Origin: Acrocarpospora macrocephala | GTDB taxonomy: Bacteria; Actinomycetota; Actinomycetes; Streptosporangiales; Streptosporangiaceae | NCBI RefSeq assembly: GCF_009687865.1 | Contig: NZ_BLAE01000005.1 | Coordinates: 140,299-204,298, forward strand | Reading direction: 5' to 3' | Length of the DNA: 64,000 nucleotides | Shown here: one piece after another, positions 50,400 through 59,196 of the stretch | Position numbering within the stretch: the first letter of the stretch is position 1 | Layout: each line of letters opens with the position of its first letter | The notes under the pieces: model-generated | What the model saw: only the letters and a program-made list of their open reading frames with translations | Told to the model about the DNA's origin: nothing | Databases searched by the model: none | Translations under genes and position numbers: made by a program

Positions 50400-50593
50400 A
50401 CCTCGTTCCTCTCGTAAGGGCTCATGCCAGCGGCCAGGGAAGATCCCCTCAGCCGGGGTGCGGAGGCCGGAACACGAGCTGGTTGGTAACCCAGACTCGG
50501 TCTCGCGCTTCCGCCCCCTCACGGGATGGCAGGCAGAGCACCTACCGAGCGCTATATTCACCGTTTCCGGGGTATTGGCTCGGCTATTTTTGG

Positions 50594-50622
50594 ATTATGG
50601 CCTCTACACCCCGTGAAATCAA
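50594..50622 (-). promoter_or_regulatory. Predicted promoter of the ThDP-decarboxylase operon
   Basis: On the minus strand TTGATT (50617-50622) and CATAAT (50594-50599) are spaced by 17 nt. Transcription would start near 50587 and leave a leader of about 190 nt before the ATG at 50399. The local AT-richness contrasts with the surroundings. Confidence 0.5.
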
Positions 50623-51121
50623 CACCTAGCCGATACCAGGCGAGTGTTTGTGTTCACGCATAGCGACCAACGCCGGTGAAGGTGGACGCCACATCAAGAA
50701 CCCGGCAATCAAGACACCATGGCCCATAGAACTCACATAGCACCAGTCCTGGACAGGCACCTGGTACGCAAGCGTTGGCTCGCAGCGCCTAGCGGACGGC
50801 CGCCGTTCTGTCGATCCCCCCGATATGGGTGGCGAGGTCAGCACGTTCGGGGGAATCGCGGACGGCGGGTGACGCGCGAATCTGAGCCCATGCTCGCTTC
50901 CAGGACCATGAGGACCGTGCTCGCCGTGGCCGCCGTGCTGGCAGGACTGGCTGGCTGAGGCGATGCCGATCCCGCCACCCCACAATCGGGCGACCGGGCA
51001 CGCACACAGGTATTTCTCCCCCGTTCACGGGGCGGGCGCGAGTGTAACCCTTCTCCCAGCTATCCGGGCCGCCACCAGGAAGACGCCCGGAGAACGCGGT
51101 GAGACACAGAGGAGTCAGGCC
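50623..51121. other. Gene-free region between divergent decarboxylase operon and APC permease
   Basis: This stretch has no convincing protein or RNA gene. It contains a 22-codon frame at 50890-50958 whose product is mostly a hydrophobic signal-like segment (MRTVLAVAAVLAGLAG). That could be a tiny leader or the stump of a secreted protein. Promoters for both flanking genes should lie here, but only the minus-strand one is clear. Confidence 0.5.
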
Positions 51122-52573
51122 ATGACCGAGCAACTCGATGCGCGCCCCGCCGCGACGGCGGGGTCCGGCACCCAGCTGAGCGGAAAGCTCTCCACCTTCG
51201 ATATCGTCACCATGGTCCTGGCCTACGCGGGTCCGCTGGCGATGGTCGGGCTGTTCATGTCGTTCGCCATCGGCTTCGGTGTCGGACCGGCGACTCCCCT
51301 GGTTTTCGCGCTCGTGGCGGCCGGGCTGTTCGTGTTCGCGGTCGGGTACGTCGCGATGAGCCGCCATCTCCCCCGACCCGGCGCTCTCTATACCTATGTC
51401 ACCGCCGGACTCGGCCGCCCGGCCGGCCTGTCCGCGGCGTTCCTCGCCATTCTCACGTACTGCCTGCTCGGCGTCGGCTATCACGCCGGTCTGGCGATCG
51501 TGCTGAAGGTCCTCATCGCGGAATACGGCGGCCCCGCGGTCCCCTGGCAGGTCCTCGCCATCGGCTCGCTGGTGCTGACCGCCGCGCTGGGGCATTTCCG
51601 GATCACGCTGTCCGCCAGGATCCTCAGCACGCTGATGGTGATCGAGGTGATCGCGATCCTGATCTGGGACACCGCCGTCTTCCTGCAGGGCGGCCCCGAG
51701 GGCAGGCCGCTGGACTCCTTCGCGCTGGCCGGTCTGAGCGACGGCTCGCTCTCGCTCGGCGTGGCATTCGCCGCGATCGGTTTCATCGGCTTCGAGTCAA
51801 CGGCGGTCTTCCGCAACGAGATGCGGGATCCGGACCGGACGATTCCCCGATCCACCTATTTCGCGATCGGCACCATCGGCCTCTTCTACGTCCTCGCGTC
51901 CTGGGCGGCGGTCGTCGCGTACGGCCCTGGCTCGGTGACCGGGGCCGCCCAGCAGAACCCGGACGAGTTCTTCACCGCCTCGGTCCAGACGTATCTGGGC
52001 TCCGTCGCCGTCCACGTGGTGTCGGTGATGCTGGTCATGAGCTATCTCGCCGGTGTCATCTCCGAGCAGAGCATCCTGTCGAGATACTTCCACGCGCTCG
52101 GCGCGGACGGCGTGCTGAAGCGCACGGTCGGGCGCGTGCACGCACGGCACGGGTCCCCCTACATCGCCAACATCCTCACCACCGTGGTCCTGTTCGCGCT
52201 GTTCCTGCCGTGGGCGTCCACCGACGAACCGACCACGCCCGCCTCCGTGCTGGGGGCCGCGGGGCTGCTGACGCTCATGGTGGTGCTGACGCTCGCCAGC
52301 GCCGCGGTGTTCGTCTACTTCCGCCGGAGCGACACGCCGGCCGGCGGCCTCTGGCGGACCGCCGTCGCGCCCCTGGCCGCGGCGGCCCTGCTCGCGACGG
52401 TCACGGTGCTCGGCGTGCGCAACTTCCCCCTGCTGAGCGGCAGTTCCGGCACCCTGCCGGGGATCTTGCTCGCGGTGGCCGTGGTGACGGCTGTTCTCGG
52501 CGTGGTCGTCGCGCTCGCGTACCGCCGGCGACGCCCGGACGTCTACCGCCGGATGGGCCGCCGGGAGGCTTGA
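51122..52573 (+). CDS. APC-family amino-acid/polyamine permease
   Basis: This is a 483-aa membrane protein with about 12 hydrophobic segments. The N-terminal LSGKLSTFDIVTMVLAYAGPL corresponds to APC helix 1 and its unwound region. FAAIGFIGFESTAVFRNEMRDP matches the conserved helix 6 and following loop. GAGGAG lies 7 nt before the ATG. It is divergent from the arginine/polyamine-type catabolic operon and could import the amino acid used there. Confidence 0.9.
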   Translation: MTEQLDARPAATAGSGTQLSGKLSTFDIVTMVLAYAGPLAMVGLFMSFAIGFGVGPATPLVFALVAAGLFVFAVGYVAMSRHLPRPGALYTYVTAGLGRPAGLSAAFLAILTYCLLGVGYHAGLAIVLKVLIAEYGGPAVPWQVLAIGSLVLTAALGHFRITLSARILSTLMVIEVIAILIWDTAVFLQGGPEGRPLDSFALAGLSDGSLSLGVAFAAIGFIGFESTAVFRNEMRDPDRTIPRSTYFAIGTIGLFYVLASWAAVVAYGPGSVTGAAQQNPDEFFTASVQTYLGSVAVHVVSVMLVMSYLAGVISEQSILSRYFHALGADGVLKRTVGRVHARHGSPYIANILTTVVLFALFLPWASTDEPTTPASVLGAAGLLTLMVVLTLASAAVFVYFRRSDTPAGGLWRTAVAPLAAAALLATVTVLGVRNFPLLSGSSGTLPGILLAVAVVTAVLGVVVALAYRRRRPDVYRRMGRREA

Positions 52574-52596
52574 CCGTCACCAGATCCGCCACCCTA

Positions 52597-52619
52597 CACT
52601 TGCCCAAATTGGACAAGTG
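52597..52619. promoter_or_regulatory. 23-bp near-perfect palindrome upstream of the AfsR/LuxR-type gene
   Basis: CACTTG-C-CCAA-A-TTGG-A-CAAGTG is symmetrical around base 52608, with one mismatch per arm of 11. It lies 46 bp before the GTG at 52665, at the position of the expected transcription start. It could bind the downstream regulator itself or a separate repressor. The AT-centred core CCAAATTGG stands out in this GC-rich DNA. Confidence 0.55.
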
Positions 52620-52664
52620 CTCACCAAACGGTCGTTTCGCCGTAGATCAGGAGGTGGCGAGCCA

Positions 52665-54995
52665 GTGGGTTCACCGCCGAGTCGTTTGCTCCCCGCCGAC
52701 CTGACCCCCTTCATCGGGCGCCGCGAGGAGGCCGCCGACGTCCGGCGCCTGCTCGAGTCGAGCCGGCTGCTGACGTTGACCGGTCCCGGCGGCATCGGCA
52801 AGACCCGCCTCGCCCTGCACACGGCGCGCACGAAGCACCGGGCGTTCCCCGGCGGGGTCTGGTCCGTCGACCTCAGCACGCTGACGGACCCGAGCCTGCT
52901 CCCGCAAACGGTGTCGGCGGCGATGGGCCTTCCGGACGTGTCCTCCACGTCGCGGACGGAGGCGCTGATCGACTACCTGTCCGACCGGCAGGGGCTGCTG
53001 CTCCTGGACAACTGCGAGCATCTGGTCGACAGTTGCGCTCAGCTCGCCCGGGCCCTGCTCCGGGCGTCCGAGAGCCTGCGGATCCTCACCACCAGCCGGC
53101 AGCCGCTCGGCGTGGAGGGTGAGCAGATCTTCCAGGTCCCGCCGTTCACGGTGCCGCTGGAGACCTCGGCCGTGGCGCCGGCCGAGGCTCTGCTGCGCTA
53201 CGAGTCGGTCAGCCTGTTCGTCAGCCGGGCACAGGCGGTCTTCCCGGGTTTCCGGCTGGACGCCGGGAACGGCCCGCTGGTCGCCCGCCTGTGCCGCGAT
53301 CTTGAGGGGATTCCCCTCGCCATCGAACTGGCCGCGGTCCGCATGCGCTCGCTGTCCGTGGAGGAGATCGTCGCTCGTCTCGATGACCGGTTTCAGCTGC
53401 TGACCATCGGGCACCGGGGCCGGGAGACCCGGCAGACGTCGCTCACGGCGATGGTCGAGTGGAGCTATGACCTGCTGGATCCGCTCGACCGTACGTTGTG
53501 GACGAGGCTGACCGTCTTCACCGGCGGCTTCGACCTCGCGGCGGCAGAAGCGGTGTGCTGTGACGGCGAGCTGCCGGCGGAGTCGCTGCTGGATCGCCTG
53601 CACAACCTCGTCGAGAGATCGATCGTGATCCGGGATGACCGCCGCTACCGCATGCTCGAGACGTTGCGGCAGTTCGGCCGGGCCCGCCTGGCCGGGTCGG
53701 GCGAGCTGGAGGCGACCAGGGCGCGGCACCGCGACTGGTGCCGCGCGCTCGCCGCGCGGGCGACGACGGGGTGGGCGGAGTCGGAGCAACGGCACTGGAG
53801 CCGGCGGCTGGAGGCGGAGCGGCACAACATCCGGGCGGCGATCGAGTACTGCCTGACGACTCCTGAGGAGGCCATCAAGGGTCTGTATCTCGCCGCGGAC
53901 CTGTGGCCGTTCTGGCTGGTGCACGCGGTGAGCGAGGGCAGACGCCATGTGGAGCGACTGCTGGCCGCGCTGCCGAGGGGCGCGGAGGCGGACGCGGCCA
54001 AGGTCCGGGGGCTGTGGCTGGCGGGGTGGCTGGCGTTCTATCAGGGGGACATCGCGGCCGCCCACCGCCACGGCGACGAGAGCGCCGCGCTGGCCGAGCG
54101 GCTCGGCGATGACCTCAGCCGGGCGTACGCGACCTATGTCCGGGGGCTGGCCGCCGCCTGCGACCACGACTACCCGGGGGCGAAGGCCCTGCTGAGCGCG
54201 GCGCGGGAGCATTACGACCGGGCGGGCGACCGGCCGGGGCACTGGCTCGTCACCGCGGACCTGGCCGGCGTGCTGGGTGTGCTGGGCGAGATCGACGCGG
54301 GCGTGGCGCTGTGCGGTCCGGCGATCGAGCAGTGCGCCGGCCGGGGCGCGCGCTGGAACCAGTCGTATCTCCAGTGGATCCTCGCCGATCTCAGGCGCCT
54401 GCAGGGAGACCTCGATGAGGCGACCCGCCTGCTCAAGGAGATCCTGGAGATCAACCGCGACTTCGACGACCCCACCGTCATCGGCGCGTGCCTGGAGTCG
54501 CTGTCCTGGGTGGCGAGCGGGCGGGAGGACGCGGACTCGGCGGCCTGGCTGCTCGGCGCCGCCCACGCGACCTGGGGCAAGGCGGGAATCTCGCTCTTGC
54601 AGTACGCCGCGTGGGGGGAGGCGCACGCGGACGCCTGCGCGTACGCGCGTGCGTCGCTGGGCGAGGCGGCGTTCGACGAGACGTACCAGCGGGGCGAGCA
54701 CATGACGCCCGCGACCGCGATCGACCACGTCCTCAAGAAGAAGGCGTCGCCTCACGATTCGCCCGCCAGGACCCACATCGACGAGCTCACGCCCCGGGAA
54801 CTCGAGATCGCGAAGCTGGTCAGCGAGGGTCTGACGAACAAGCGGATCGCGCAACGCCTGGTCATCGCGCAGCGTACGGCCGAGGGTCACGTCGAGCGGA
54901 TTCTGCGCAAGCTGGGATGTACCTCCCGGGCGCAGGTGGCGGCCTGGTGGATCTCACACTCGGGCGGTCCCGGAACCCGGTCGGCCGCGGGCTAG
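52665..54995 (+). CDS. AfsR-like NB-ARC ATPase regulator with C-terminal LuxR HTH
   Basis: This is a 776-aa regulator. The GTG at 52665 has AGGAGGT 9 nt upstream, much better than an upstream GTG at 52617. It has an N-terminal P-loop GPGGIGKT (about residues 50-57), an LLLLDNCEH Walker B, the TTSRQPLGVEGE sensor and a winged-helix region around LTAMVEWSYDLL. TPR-like helices (about 330-680) lead to a LuxR HTH (LTPRELEIAKLVSEGL, RIAQRLVIAQRTAEGHVERI). The layout matches the widespread predicted-ATPase LuxR regulators of actinomycetes. It converges on the degradation operon, sharing CTAG with the amidohydrolase stop. Confidence 0.9.
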   Translation: MGSPPSRLLPADLTPFIGRREEAADVRRLLESSRLLTLTGPGGIGKTRLALHTARTKHRAFPGGVWSVDLSTLTDPSLLPQTVSAAMGLPDVSSTSRTEALIDYLSDRQGLLLLDNCEHLVDSCAQLARALLRASESLRILTTSRQPLGVEGEQIFQVPPFTVPLETSAVAPAEALLRYESVSLFVSRAQAVFPGFRLDAGNGPLVARLCRDLEGIPLAIELAAVRMRSLSVEEIVARLDDRFQLLTIGHRGRETRQTSLTAMVEWSYDLLDPLDRTLWTRLTVFTGGFDLAAAEAVCCDGELPAESLLDRLHNLVERSIVIRDDRRYRMLETLRQFGRARLAGSGELEATRARHRDWCRALAARATTGWAESEQRHWSRRLEAERHNIRAAIEYCLTTPEEAIKGLYLAADLWPFWLVHAVSEGRRHVERLLAALPRGAEADAAKVRGLWLAGWLAFYQGDIAAAHRHGDESAALAERLGDDLSRAYATYVRGLAAACDHDYPGAKALLSAAREHYDRAGDRPGHWLVTADLAGVLGVLGEIDAGVALCGPAIEQCAGRGARWNQSYLQWILADLRRLQGDLDEATRLLKEILEINRDFDDPTVIGACLESLSWVASGREDADSAAWLLGAAHATWGKAGISLLQYAAWGEAHADACAYARASLGEAAFDETYQRGEHMTPATAIDHVLKKKASPHDSPARTHIDELTPRELEIAKLVSEGLTNKRIAQRLVIAQRTAEGHVERILRKLGCTSRAQVAAWWISHSGGPGTRSAAG

Positions 54996-56608
54996 GACAG
55001 TCGCGCGACGCCACCGGCGTCGTACTGCAGTTCCCCGCCGACCACGGTGGCGCCCACCGAGAGGGAGGCCAGCCGATCGGGAGAGACCCGGAGCAAATCG
55101 TCGGACAGCACCGTGAAGTCGGCGAACTTTCCTGGCGACAGGCTGCCTTTGACCCTCTCCTCGTGCGCCGCGAACGCGGAGCCGATCGTGAAGGCCCGCA
55201 GTGCCTCCCGTGCGGTCAGCCGCTCGCCCGCGCCCAGGACCTGTCCGCCGGAGGTCGTGCGGTTGACCAGGTCGTGGATCCCGAGCAGGGGCTCGCCGCG
55301 GACCACCGGGCAGTCGCTGCTGCCGGGGAGATCGAGGCCGGCGTCGAGGAAGGTCCGGCCGCGGTAACACCAGTCGGCGCGCGGCGAGCCCAGCGCGCGG
55401 ATCATGCCGTCGCCCAGTTCGCTGACGAAGCGTCCCTGGGGGACGGGGATCACGCCCAGCCTCGCGAGCCGCGGCAGCTGGTCGGGCCGGGTCACCGCGC
55501 AGTGCTCGATGCGGTGCCGCGGATCGGGCCGGGGGTGCAGCCGCCGGGCACGCTCGTAGGCGTCCAGGACCAGGTCGATCGCGGCGTCTCCGATCGCGTG
55601 CGCCGCCACCTGCCAGCCGAACTCGTGCGCCCGGACGATCCGGTCGATGACGACATCGCGCTCCTCGCGGAGAAAGCCGGACTCCGCGTCCGCGTACGGC
55701 TCCGACATGCTGGCGGTCCGGCCGACGAGCGATCCGTCGACCACGAACTTGACCGACGAGACCTTCAGCCACTCGTCACCGAACCCGCTCGCCAAGCCGA
55801 GGTCCAATCCGAACCACGGCCGGTCGCCCTCGTACGGGGTGATCTCGTGCAGCAGTTCCGCGACCGGCATGACGTTGGTCCGCACCCGCAGCAACCCGCG
55901 TTCCCGCGCCCGCGCGAAAGCGGCCAGATCGGCACAGTTGTTCCCGAGCATCCCGGCAGTGCCGATGCCCGGCTCGGTCACGGACGTGATGCCGGACGCG
56001 ACCGCCTCCTCGGCGGCCCGGCCGATCGCGGTGACGAAGTGCTCGGCCGACGCCGGGCCGACGGTCTCGGCGGCGAGCTCGGCCGCCCGCTCGGTCAGCA
56101 GGCCCGTGTCCGTGTCGATCGTTCCGCCGGCGACCGACCCGATGCCCATCCGTTCCAGGGCCACGGAGTTGACCACGCACATGTGCCCGGAGCAGTGCTG
56201 GAGCCAGACCGGCCGGCCGCCGCCGGCCTCGTCGAGCCGCGCCCGGCGCGGGTGCGCGCCGAGTTTGTTCTGGTCGTAACCGGCGCCGATCACCCAGGCC
56301 CCGGCCGGCAGGGTCGCCGCGTGCTCGGCGACCCTGCGGTAGAGCTCGTCCAGGTCGCGCACCGTGTCGGCACGGAGGTCGAGTTGCAGCAACCGCATGC
56401 CGTACGCGCTGAGGTGGTAGTGAGCGTCGTTGAAACCGGGCACGACGGGCGCGCCGCCCAGGTCCACGAGCTGGGCGGCGCTCACCCCGTCGAGATCCTC
56501 GTCAAGACCGACGACACGTCCCGCCAGCACACCGAGGCGCCGGGCCGTGGGCCGGGAGCCGTCGAGGGTGGTGATGCGGGCGTTGGTGTAGATCGCGTCT
56601 ATCCGCAC
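54992..56608 (-). CDS. YtcJ-type amidohydrolase (Amidohydro_3)
   Basis: This is a 538-aa metal-dependent amidohydrolase. The N-terminal HxH is in FNDAHYHL. Later metal ligands are in AAHAIGD and HRIEHC, with SSDCPV near the active-site Asp. An N- and C-terminal beta-sandwich wraps the barrel (SPGKFADFTVLSDDLL near the end). It is the last gene of the minus-strand operon starting beyond 64000, 10 nt after the flavin reductase. Its role there may be hydrolysis of an N-acyl or cyclic amide; the family's substrates are poorly known. Confidence 0.88.
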   Translation of the reverse strand: MRIDAIYTNARITTLDGSRPTARRLGVLAGRVVGLDEDLDGVSAAQLVDLGGAPVVPGFNDAHYHLSAYGMRLLQLDLRADTVRDLDELYRRVAEHAATLPAGAWVIGAGYDQNKLGAHPRRARLDEAGGGRPVWLQHCSGHMCVVNSVALERMGIGSVAGGTIDTDTGLLTERAAELAAETVGPASAEHFVTAIGRAAEEAVASGITSVTEPGIGTAGMLGNNCADLAAFARARERGLLRVRTNVMPVAELLHEITPYEGDRPWFGLDLGLASGFGDEWLKVSSVKFVVDGSLVGRTASMSEPYADAESGFLREERDVVIDRIVRAHEFGWQVAAHAIGDAAIDLVLDAYERARRLHPRPDPRHRIEHCAVTRPDQLPRLARLGVIPVPQGRFVSELGDGMIRALGSPRADWCYRGRTFLDAGLDLPGSSDCPVVRGEPLLGIHDLVNRTTSGGQVLGAGERLTAREALRAFTIGSAFAAHEERVKGSLSPGKFADFTVLSDDLLRVSPDRLASLSVGATVVGGELQYDAGGVARLS

Positions 56609-56618
56609 GGGCTGTCCT

Positions 56619-57128
56619 TCAGGAAGCGTGGTGGCGCCGGGCGAGCTCGCTGACGCCCCCGTACCGGCTGCGGTAGAACACCAGCGGCTTGAGCGGCCGC
56701 GGATTCAGCGACAGCTCCGCCAGCGATCCCACCACGATGACGTGGTCGCCGGCATCGTGCACGGCGGCCATGTCGCAGGCGATCCACGCCAGCGCGTGAC
56801 TCAGGTACGGCAACGACGACGACCCCCGGTGCCACCGCAGGCCACCGAACTTGTCACCGCCGCTCGCGGCGAACCGGCTGCTGACGTCCTGCTGATCCTC
56901 CGCCAGCACGTTCACGCAGAACCGCGCGCCCCCGGCGATGCGCGGCCAGGACGTCGACGTCTTCGCGACGCAGAAGCCGACCAGGGGCGGCTCCAGCGAC
57001 ACCGAGAAGAACGAGCCGCAGGCGAAGCCGTGCGGCGCGCCGTCGTCGTCCGTGCCGGTGATCACGACGACGCCGGTCGGGACGTGACCGAGGACCGCAC
57101 GGAAGCGCTGCGCGTCCACGCTTCGCAT
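56619..57128 (-). CDS. Flavin reductase (FMN-binding, HpaC-like)
   Basis: This is a 169-aa flavin reductase-like split-barrel protein. VPTGVVVITGTDDDG opens the barrel, CGSFFSVSLEPPLVGFCV contacts flavin, and FCVNVLAEDQ and DHVIVVGSLAEL are family motifs. Its ATG overlaps the esterase stop by one base (TGATG). It would supply reduced FMN to the luciferase-like monooxygenase three genes upstream in the same transcript. Confidence 0.92.
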   Translation of the reverse strand: MRSVDAQRFRAVLGHVPTGVVVITGTDDDGAPHGFACGSFFSVSLEPPLVGFCVAKTSTSWPRIAGGARFCVNVLAEDQQDVSSRFAASGGDKFGGLRWHRGSSSLPYLSHALAWIACDMAAVHDAGDHVIVVGSLAELSLNPRPLKPLVFYRSRYGGVSELARRHHAS

Positions 57129-58024
57129 CAGCCGCTCGCGAGGCGCTTGGCGAGGAAATCACCGACCCGGGCCAGCGCCTCCTGGCCCTCCGGCAGATCC
57201 GGCCCGAAGGCGTGCCAGTCGTGGATCAGCTCCGGGTAGACGTCGAGGACGACCTCGACGCCGGCTTCCTCGGCCCGCTTGGCGAACACCACCGAGTCCT
57301 GGTGCGTGAGGTCTCTCGTACCCGTCTGCAGCAGGACCGGGGGCAGGCCGGTGAGGTCGGCGAACAGCGCGTTGTGCGCGGGGTCGTCGGCCGCGGCGCC
57401 GGCCAGGTAGGTGGCGGCGAGCCAGCGAAGGTAGGCGACGGTGAGCATCGGGTCGTCGCTCTCCCGCTCGTCGGGCATGTCCGGGCGGAAGCTGATGTCG
57501 ATCCACGGCGAGAACGCCACCACGGCGGCGGGCGCGGGCAGCCCGGCGGCGGCGATCCTGGCCGCGAGCAGCAACGCCAGGCCGCCGCCGCCCGAGTCTC
57601 CGGCCAACGCGGTCCTGGCCGGGTCGGCGCCCCGGGCGAGCAGCCATCGGTAGGCGGTCAGGGAGTCGTCGAGGGCGGCGGGGGCGGTCGCCTCCGGTGC
57701 GCGCCGGTAGTCGACGACGGCCACCCGGGCCTTGGTCGCCGCCGAGATGCGGCTGGCGAACTCGCGGTAGGCCTCGGCGGAACCCAGCACGAAGCCGCCG
57801 CCGTGGACGAACAGAACATGGCGCTCCGGGTCCGCACCGGGAGCCGTGACGAGATCGACCCTGATCCCGTCCGCGGATTCGGTGGAAACAGTGGTCCCTT
57901 CGACCGGCGTGAAAGCGAGAAGGTTCTGGTCATAGCCTTCTCTCAGCTCCGCCAGGGTGGGGTCGGCGGGAGCCTGCGCGTTCAGCAGATAGTGCACGAT
58001 CGCTTCGTGCTGAGGGCTGGGCAT
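57128..58024 (-). CDS. Alpha/beta hydrolase, hormone-sensitive-lipase family esterase
   Basis: This is a 298-aa esterase of bacterial family IV. HGGGF forms the oxyanion hole, GDSGGGGLAL holds the nucleophilic Ser, DLTHQD the probable catalytic Asp, and LIHDWHAF the His. It lies 17 nt after the Rieske gene and is coupled to the flavin reductase. It may hydrolyse an ester or lactone produced by the monooxygenases. Confidence 0.92.
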   Translation of the reverse strand: MPSPQHEAIVHYLLNAQAPADPTLAELREGYDQNLLAFTPVEGTTVSTESADGIRVDLVTAPGADPERHVLFVHGGGFVLGSAEAYREFASRISAATKARVAVVDYRRAPEATAPAALDDSLTAYRWLLARGADPARTALAGDSGGGGLALLLAARIAAAGLPAPAAVVAFSPWIDISFRPDMPDERESDDPMLTVAYLRWLAATYLAGAAADDPAHNALFADLTGLPPVLLQTGTRDLTHQDSVVFAKRAEEAGVEVVLDVYPELIHDWHAFGPDLPEGQEALARVGDFLAKRLASG

Positions 58025-58041
58025 GGCGATGTCTCCTTCGG

Positions 58042-59196
58042 CTACCAGCTCGCGGTGCCCTCGGCACCGTCGGCCATGCGGTGGACGTACCAGCGGTGGA
58101 AGGCCCAGACGGGCAGCTCACGCTGGTTGTACGGCCCCGGCTCGTAATCACCGGAGTTCATCGACTCCTGCACCGGCCGGGTGCACACCGCGTCCTCCCC
58201 TTGCACGAGGTCGGCGAAGTCCTCCTGGGCCTTCTTGAACTTCTCGTAGTTCGGCGACGCCTTGGCTTCCCGGTTCGTCACGTATGCCCAGGTGAACGTC
58301 GAGTCCTGCGGGCCGTGCGGGAGGGTGATGTAGGTCTGCAGGCCATCCGGTGTCTGGTTCATGATGAGATTCGGATACACGGCCCAGAACACGAACTTCT
58401 CCGACGCCCAGGACGGCAGGCCGGGCAGGGCCGGGACGACGGCGTCCTCGGCGAACAGGTCCCCGGCCGCGAGGTTGAACGGAAGGTGGATCTCCGCGTA
58501 GTTGCGGCCGTCCCCCGGCGCGCCGTAGCTGATGTGCGTCGGCAGCGGATCCTCCAGCGACGCGCGATGGGTGCCGAGAATGTGGTAGCTCTCGATGCCG
58601 TTCTCGAACATGATCTTCCAGTTCCAGTCGCACGAGTACGGCCGCTCGTACACCAGCTCAAGGTCCCCGGCGTGCCACGGCTCCAGGATCGAGCCGAGCT
58701 GAGCCAGCTGCTCGTGCAGGTCGGGCGGGTCCTCCCGGAAATTGACGAAGACGATGCCCTGCCAGATGGCCGTGTGCACTTCGGGAAGCTTGATGCCGCA
58801 GTCCTTCAGCTCGGGCATCTCGGGCGCGTGGATGAGCGCGCCCGACAGGTCGTACGCCCACCGGTGGTACCCGCACTGGAAACTCTTCTTGTTGCCCTGG
58901 CCGAGCGCGACCTGCATGCCGCGGTGCCGGCAGACATTGCTATAGCAGCGGATCTCTCCCGCGGCGTCGCGTACGAACAGCAGCGGCTTTCCGGTCAGCT
59001 CGACGGCGAGGTAATCGCCGGGATTGGGCAGCTTGGCCGCGTGGAAGACCGCAACCCATTCACGGCGGAAGATGTGCTCCATCTCCGCGTCGTAGATCTC
59101 CTGGTCGTGGTAGATCCGGCCGGGCAGGCATCGGGCCTGGTCGAGAGGTTGGATCGTCGCCGCGATCTCGGCTTCGGTCAGCAGCTCAGACGGCAT
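58042..59196 (-). CDS. Rieske non-heme iron oxygenase, alpha subunit
   Basis: This is a 384-aa oxygenase large subunit. The Rieske [2Fe-2S] ligands are Cys89 and His91 (CRHRG), and Cys108 and His111 (CGYHRW). The catalytic iron site begins at ENGIESYHILGTH with His205 and His210; its acidic ligand is further on. The length suits a single-component terminal oxygenase of the carnitine/choline or KshA-like group. No dedicated reductase or small subunit is adjacent, so electrons must come from elsewhere. It overlaps the luciferase-like gene by 11 nt. Confidence 0.9.
   Translation of the reverse strand: MPSELLTEAEIAATIQPLDQARCLPGRIYHDQEIYDAEMEHIFRREWVAVFHAAKLPNPGDYLAVELTGKPLLFVRDAAGEIRCYSNVCRHRGMQVALGQGNKKSFQCGYHRWAYDLSGALIHAPEMPELKDCGIKLPEVHTAIWQGIVFVNFREDPPDLHEQLAQLGSILEPWHAGDLELVYERPYSCDWNWKIMFENGIESYHILGTHRASLEDPLPTHISYGAPGDGRNYAEIHLPFNLAAGDLFAEDAVVPALPGLPSWASEKFVFWAVYPNLIMNQTPDGLQTYITLPHGPQDSTFTWAYVTNREAKASPNYEKFKKAQEDFADLVQGEDAVCTRPVQESMNSGDYEPGPYNQRELPVWAFHRWYVHRMADGAEGTASW

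Noticed and set aside
50400..50587. TPP or guanidine riboswitch in the leader of the ThDP decarboxylase operon
   Set aside because: A CTGAGG-containing stretch recalls TPP elements, but the conserved GGGGTGC and CTGATC partners are absent, and no guanidine-I, -II or -III core could be found by eye.
50890..50958. 22-codon frame with a signal-like hydrophobic segment
   Set aside because: Too short to support as a gene and without a ribosome site or conserved feature; kept only as a note in the intergenic entry.
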